The notes below the pieces were generated by a model. The model was not told the DNA's origin. It worked only from the letters and a program-made list of their open reading frames with translations, and searched no databases. Made by a program: the position numbers and the translations under genes. Shown here in pieces: positions 60,272 to 64,000 of a stretch of DNA of 64,000 nucleotides (its first letter is position 1; each line of letters begins with the position of its first letter). The stretch lies in NCBI GenBank assembly GCA_017504265.1, contig JAFVRN010000038.1, positions 62,001-126,000 on the forward strand, read 5' to 3'. This stretch comes from Alistipes sp. GTDB lineage: Bacteria; Bacteroidota; Bacteroidia; Bacteroidales; Rikenellaceae.

Positions 60272-62092
60272 ATGAATAAGATTGTACGAGAACATATACG
60301 AGAAGTGGTTGCAGCACTCCCCCTCTCACCAGGCGTCTATCAATTTATCGACAAGGATGGTGTCATCATCTATGTCGGCAAGGCGAAGTCGCTCAAAAAG
60401 CGCGTATCCTCATACTTCGTAGAGAGCCGCGACCACTCGGCAAAGGTTAAAGTTCTCGTTAAGCAGGTTGTAGACATAAGGCACATAGTTGTCGATAGCG
60501 AACAGGATGCTCTACTACTCGAAAATTCGCTTATCAAGAGCCTGCAACCACGATACAACATCCTGCTCAAGGATGACAAGACATACCCCTGGATAGTGAT
60601 ACGCCGCGAGCCCTTCCCACGTGTTCTGTCTACACGACAGTTGGTGCGTGATGGGTCCCAATACTATGGACCATACGGCTCAATAGCCACACAGCGAGCT
60701 ATACTCGAATTCATACGAGAGGTTATTCCGCTACGCACTTGCAAGCTTAACCTTTCGCCCAAAGCCATAAAAACAAAGGGGTATTGCGTATGTCTACAAT
60801 ACCACTTAGGCAACTGCAAAGCACCCTGTATCGAGGCACAAAGCGAGGAGGAGTATGCCGAAAGCATCTCTCTTGTACAATCCATATTGAAGGGTGACCT
60901 TCGCCCCATACGCAAATGGCTCGAAGAGAATATGTATCGTGCGGCCAATGAGCTGCAATTCGAGGTAGCCGAGAGTTACAAGCAACGTCTACGCTCGCTG
61001 GACAACTATCAGTCGCGTTCGGTCATAGTAAGTTCTAAGATTGTGGATTGCGATGTATTCTCGCTATTTGTCGATGACGACACCGCATACTGCAACTTTC
61101 TGCGCTTACAACATGGTTCGATTATCGCGGTGCAGACCATACGTCTATCAACAGGCATTGCGACATCGGAAGAGGAGTTGCTATCGGCGGCCATACAATA
61201 TATCGTGGAGAATATTGCCGGCTCACTCTCCAAAGAGGTTATCGTACCGCTTATGCCCAGCGCAGCCCTACTATTCAGCGATGTCACCTTTACCATTCCT
61301 AAGCGTGGCGAGAAGGCCGAGCTACTCGAATTTTCTCTGCGTAGCGCACGTACATATCGTGCCGAGCTGATGAAAAACCTCGAAATAACAAATCCTGCAC
61401 GACACACCGAACGCCTGATGTCGGCCATGCAGAAAGAGCTACATCTGGACCACCAGCCTCGGTACATAGAGTGTTTCGACAACTCCAATTTGCAGGGAAC
61501 AAACCCCGTAGCCTCGTGTGTGGTATTCCGCGATGGCAAGCCTTCACGCAAGGAGTATCGACATTTCAACATTAAGCGAGTGATAGGCCCGGATGACTTC
61601 GCTTCGATGCGTGAGATAATCCACCGCCGCTACACACGACTACTCGAAGAGGGGGCAGAACTTCCCGACCTCATCGTTGTTGATGGCGGCAAAGGCCAGC
61701 TGTCAAGCGCATATCGAGTATTATGCGAACTCGGTATAGCAAACAGAGTACCTATCATAGGTCTTGCAAAGCGCATAGAAGAGATATTCTATCCGGGCGA
61801 CCCTGCACCCTACTACCTCAGTCGCACAGGCGAGCCTCTGAAGGTTATATGTCATATACGTGACGAGGCACACCGCTTCGGCATCACATTTCACCGACAA
61901 AAGCGAAGCATATCTTTTATCGACAGTGAACTGAGCCACATAAAGGGTATCGGGCAGAGAAGTATGATTGAAATGATGCGTTTCTTCGGCTCGGTATCAG
62001 GAGTGCGCGAGGCAACATTCGAGGAGCTGAAAGACATTATCGGAGCCCATCGAGCCAAGCTTGTTCAAGATTATTTTGCCGATAAAAAGTAA
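60272..62092 (+). CDS. uvrC: Excinuclease ABC subunit C
   Basis: UvrC makes both incisions in nucleotide excision repair. The 606-residue protein has the N-terminal GIY-YIG nuclease (LSPGVYQFIDKDGVIIYVGK), the cysteine-rich segment YCVCLQYHLGNCKAPC, a UVR motif (about 200-235), the C-terminal RNase H-like nuclease (YIECFDNSNLQGTNPVASCV; LIVVDGGKGQLSSAY) and a terminal helix-hairpin-helix pair (HIKGIGQRSMIEMMRFFGSV). It is complete, alone on the plus strand, and divergent from the ABC operon. Confidence 0.97.
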   Translation: MNKIVREHIREVVAALPLSPGVYQFIDKDGVIIYVGKAKSLKKRVSSYFVESRDHSAKVKVLVKQVVDIRHIVVDSEQDALLLENSLIKSLQPRYNILLKDDKTYPWIVIRREPFPRVLSTRQLVRDGSQYYGPYGSIATQRAILEFIREVIPLRTCKLNLSPKAIKTKGYCVCLQYHLGNCKAPCIEAQSEEEYAESISLVQSILKGDLRPIRKWLEENMYRAANELQFEVAESYKQRLRSLDNYQSRSVIVSSKIVDCDVFSLFVDDDTAYCNFLRLQHGSIIAVQTIRLSTGIATSEEELLSAAIQYIVENIAGSLSKEVIVPLMPSAALLFSDVTFTIPKRGEKAELLEFSLRSARTYRAELMKNLEITNPARHTERLMSAMQKELHLDHQPRYIECFDNSNLQGTNPVASCVVFRDGKPSRKEYRHFNIKRVIGPDDFASMREIIHRRYTRLLEEGAELPDLIVVDGGKGQLSSAYRVLCELGIANRVPIIGLAKRIEEIFYPGDPAPYYLSRTGEPLKVICHIRDEAHRFGITFHRQKRSISFIDSELSHIKGIGQRSMIEMMRFFGSVSGVREATFEELKDIIGAHRAKLVQDYFADKK

Positions 62093-62370
62093 AATCGTGC
62101 GGTTATTTCACCCTCAATATTGGGCGATTCGCCCATTGTCGCATTATACAATAAACTGCATATATTGTCATCTAACTATCTATGTGGCACGTAGTTTGCA
62201 TAACGCGCATAGGGATTTTAACGATAGTGCCGCCGATACTTAACAGCTACAATATTTTGCAGATTAAGATATTATTTGTATCTTGCGAACGAAATAAAGA
62301 TTTTTAACCATAAAAAAATAGAACGCCTATCGATAAAATTCTGCTCTTGAACCAACTAAAATAGAGGAGT
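62093..62370. other. Spacer between uvrC and the ECF sigma gene
   Basis: It holds a small perfect hairpin TGGGCG/CGCCCA (62121-62135), possibly the uvrC terminator though without a T-run, and AT-rich sequence before the sigma gene. No clear consensus promoter is seen, which would fit control by an alternative sigma factor, but this is weak evidence. Confidence 0.4.
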
Positions 62371-62955
62371 ATGAATGTGACAGCATTAAGCGACCGCGTG
62401 TTGCTTAATAATTACCTTTCGGGAGATAGGAGTGCTATATCCGAACTAATCGAGCGACACTCACTGCGTGTGCGCAACTATATCGGCATGATGGTCAAAG
62501 ATGACGGTATAGCCGATGACATTTTCCAGGAGACATTTATCAAGGCCGTAAAGGTTATCGACGAAGGACGCTATATTGATAACGGCAAGTTCCTGTCGTG
62601 GGTACTGCGTATTGCTCACAACAGCGTCCTCGACCACTTCCGCCGCGAGAAGAATAGCCGTATGGTAAACGAATCGGAGGCCGGCTACGACATCATCGGC
62701 ACAATGCGTTTCTCGGAGCCTACCGCCGAGGACAATATGATGCATGGCGAGATAGAGCAGTCGGTAAGAGAGCTGATATCACAGCTGCCTGACGAACAGC
62801 AGGAGGTGGTACGCCTACGCTACTACTCTAAGCTGTCGTTTGCCGAGATTGCCGAGCAGACCGAAGTGAGCATCAATACAGCCCTGGGGCGTATGCGCTA
62901 TGCACTTATTAACCTGCGTCGTATGATCCAAGAAAAAAAATTGGTATTAAATTAA
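62371..62955 (+). CDS. ECF-type RNA polymerase sigma factor
   Basis: The 194-residue protein has sigma region 2 (AISELIERHSLRVRNYIGMM; ADDIFQETFIKAVKVIDEG; FLSWVLRIAHNSVLDHFRRE) and region 4 (ISQLPDEQQEVVRLRYYSKL; SFAEIAEQTEVSINTALGRM). Regions 1.1 and 3 are missing, as in extracytoplasmic-function sigma factors. No classical anti-sigma gene with a membrane segment follows; only a 46-residue acidic ORF (63021-63161). Targets are unknown. Confidence 0.95.
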   Translation: MNVTALSDRVLLNNYLSGDRSAISELIERHSLRVRNYIGMMVKDDGIADDIFQETFIKAVKVIDEGRYIDNGKFLSWVLRIAHNSVLDHFRREKNSRMVNESEAGYDIIGTMRFSEPTAEDNMMHGEIEQSVRELISQLPDEQQEVVRLRYYSKLSFAEIAEQTEVSINTALGRMRYALINLRRMIQEKKLVLN

Positions 62956-63020
62956 CCGTTGATACAATATATCCATACGGCTCTCGTTCTATATGTACAA
63001 ACATCTAAAACGAGTTGCCT

Positions 63021-63161
63021 ATGGGTGAAATCGACACAAGAACATTAAAATTGTATAGTGAGGAGGATATGTTGCTTAACGACGTAGTGCAGGAAGATAA
63101 CGAGTTACTATATCTCGACACCTATCTCACCGACATCTTTAAGACGCATAGCGAGTATTAA
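63021..63161 (+). CDS. 46-residue acidic protein downstream of the ECF sigma gene
   Basis: An ATG-initiated frame encodes MGEIDTRTLKLYSEEDMLLN followed by DVVQEDNELLYLDTYLTDIF and KTHSEY. It is strongly acidic with amphipathic helical stretches, lies 65 bases after the sigma gene, and is followed by a strong terminator, so it is likely the second gene of the transcript. I know no family. It might bind the sigma factor or be a small effector (inference). Confidence 0.6.
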   Translation: MGEIDTRTLKLYSEEDMLLNDVVQEDNELLYLDTYLTDIFKTHSEY

Positions 63162-63231
63162 GCCCTATTATACTCACTCCAATCCTGAAACATCGGGAGG
63201 CCATGATAGTATATCGGCCGGCTATAACAGA

Positions 63232-63257
63232 AGTGTCCCTTATTTCAAAGGGGCACT
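63232..63257 (+). terminator. Terminator after the ECF sigma unit
   Basis: AGTGTCCCTT and AAGGGGCACT pair over 10 positions with one G-U around a 6-base loop; CCTGTTTTAC follows. Confidence 0.7.
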
Positions 63258-63343
63258 CCTGTTTTACACCATAATATAACACGTGGTATATCTATTGTTT
63301 TATATCTATATCGTAATATTTTTTGAAAAAAGTTACAAAAAAT

Positions 63344-63374
63344 TTTGCAGGATAGAAAATAATGTCTACATTTG
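63344..63374 (+). promoter_or_regulatory. Promoter of tRNA-Leu
   Basis: TTTG (63344-63347) and TACATTTG (63367-63374) are 19 bases apart, 24 bases before the tRNA. Confidence 0.8.
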
Positions 63375-63398
63375 CACACCATTTCAGAGAAATCTGAT

Positions 63399-63482
63399 GC
63401 CCAGATGGCGGAATCGGTAGACGCGCTGGTCTCAAACACCAGTAGGTTCACCCCTGTGCCGGTTCGACCCCGGCTCTGGGTA
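63399..63482 (+). tRNA. tRNA-Leu (anticodon CAA)
   Basis: A class II tRNA of 84 nt: acceptor GCCCAGA/TCTGGGT (first pair G-U), D arm with GAATCGGTAGACGC, anticodon stem CTGGT/ACCAG with loop CTCAAAC (anticodon CAA), a long variable arm, and T arm CCGGTTCGACCCCGG. Discriminator A73; CCA is not encoded. Confidence 0.96.
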
Positions 63483-63487
63483 CTAAG

Positions 63488-63517
63488 CGAGAGGAACTAA
63501 GGTTTCTCTCGTTTTTT
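63488..63517 (+). terminator. Terminator after tRNA-Leu
   Basis: CGAGAG...CTCTCG with inner AAC/GTT pairing (63488-63511), then six T. Confidence 0.85.
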
Positions 63518-63569
63518 GTTTTTGGGCATATAATGGTGCTGCCGCTATAATGATTACCAACTATTGGGG

Positions 63570-63601
63570 ATTGCGCCACGGCTAAAATTATATTATCTTT
63601 G
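63570..63601 (+). promoter_or_regulatory. Promoter of feoAB
   Basis: ATTG (63570-63573) and TATCTTTG (63594-63601) are 20 bases apart; the start codon is at 63628. Confidence 0.68.
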
Positions 63602-63627
63602 TGCCCAAAATATATAATTAGGTAAAA

Positions 63628-64000
63628 ATGAGATTAAGTGAACTCAAAAGGGGTAAGACGGCAACCGTGGTCAAGGTACTTGGTTATGGTGGTTTCAGAC
63701 GTCGTATAATGGAGATGGGCTTCGTGCGAGGACAGCGCGTGACAGCCATCCTCGACGCACCGTTACGCGACCCTATCGAATATAATATCATGGGCTACGA
63801 CATATCGCTGCGTCGCAAGGAGGCCGAAATGATTGTAGTACTCACAGACGAAGAGGCAAAACAGCTATCATCTACTGATGACTGCTGGCTACAAGGCGAT
63901 GACAGTGACACCTCAAATGATAGCAACAATCTTATTGACAGCGTCATACGCAGCAGTCACCGCCATATAAGCGTGGCCCTTATAGGCAATCCCAATTCGG
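63628..64000 (+). CDS. feoB: Ferrous iron transport protein, FeoA-FeoB fusion (3' end outside the window)
   Basis: The frame runs off the window after 124 codons. The N terminus is a FeoA-like SH3 domain (MRLSELKRGKTATVVKVLGY; GGFRRRIMEMGFVRGQRVTA; DPIEYNIMGYDISLRRKEAE), followed by an acidic linker (about 80-110) and the start of the FeoB G domain, HISVALIGNPNS, which is the G1 region up to the last visible base. FeoB is the GTP-dependent Fe(II) transporter of the inner membrane; the fusion of A and B is common in Bacteroidota. It is a single gene behind a consensus promoter. Confidence 0.93.
   Translation, partial: MRLSELKRGKTATVVKVLGYGGFRRRIMEMGFVRGQRVTAILDAPLRDPIEYNIMGYDISLRRKEAEMIVVLTDEEAKQLSSTDDCWLQGDDSDTSNDSNNLIDSVIRSSHRHISVALIGNPNS

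Noticed and set aside
61009..61572. 187-codon minus-strand frame inside uvrC
   Set aside because: Antisense to the conserved nuclease region of uvrC; cysteine/serine/arginine-rich composition typical of a shadow frame.

Overview
The window is chromosomal DNA of a Bacteroidales bacterium (phylum Bacteroidota). The evidence is the recurrent promoter form TTTG-N19/20-TANNTTTG, the lack of obvious Shine-Dalgarno sequences, SPII lipoproteins, BACON/FISUMP/GIN/DUF4251/DUF4294-type proteins, a FeoA-FeoB fusion, a Rho factor with a long acidic insert and a four-helix-bundle suffix protein. Gene order (sigma54 activator-lptE-secG; bamD-rpoZ-coaBC-recN; rpsF-rpsR-rplI; the pRiA4b ORF-3-like gene-miaA) is typical of this order. 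An Alistipes/Rikenellaceae-like gut genus is plausible, but the sequence alone does not prove the genus.

Layout. 1-4.6 kb: envelope/secretion genes (activator, lptE, secG), rubredoxin and the S6-S18-L9 operon. 5.1-8.9 kb: a 1276-residue surface lipoprotein with an internal duplication. 9.0-10.2 kb: a four-helix-bundle suffix gene framed on both sides by arrays of short GC hairpins; this is the strongest candidate for an undescribed system here. 10.3-20.3 kb: housekeeping genes bamD, rpoZ, coaBC, recN (+), then tsaB, smpB, dnaG, pheT (-). 20.4-31.2 kb: nucleotidase, tRNA-Gln, an AraC regulator next to a promoter-hairpin-terminator unit that looks like a small RNA, thioesterase, DJ-1, aroB, mdh, a NifX-type protein, an outer-membrane barrel, PlsC and a bile-acid/sodium-symporter family carrier. 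31.4-33.7 kb: a DUF819 carrier, then a gene-free stretch with several decayed copies of the tRNA-His 3' end leading to the intact tRNA-His. 33.7-43.3 kb: S1/P1 nuclease, rho, miaA, fmt, an LptF/G permease, a metal ABC permease and mtaB. 43.3-49.4 kb: an operon with a HAMP protein lacking any output domain, TrkH, a SPOR-like protein and a FISUMP lipoprotein, then a DUF4251 protein. 49.4-62.1 kb: uvrA, TauE/SafE, an omega-amidase-like hydrolase, a methyltransferase, a CvfB-like protein, a second DUF819 carrier, and a GntR-controlled ABC transporter operon ending in a GIN-domain lipoprotein, divergent from uvrC. 62.3-64 kb: an ECF sigma factor with a 46-residue companion ORF, tRNA-Leu, and the start of feoAB, cut by the window edge.

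How the genes fit together. Most form short housekeeping operons: outer-membrane biogenesis (lptE, secG, bamD, LptF/G), translation and tRNA modification (tsaB, miaA, mtaB, fmt, smpB, pheT), and replication and repair (dnaG, recN, uvrA, uvrC). The accessory layer is thin: the surface lipoprotein, the hairpin-framed four-helix gene, the tRNA-His scar region, the GntR/ABC/GIN unit with a visible operator, and two structured intergenic RNA candidates. No CRISPR array, transposase, integrase or phage gene is visible.
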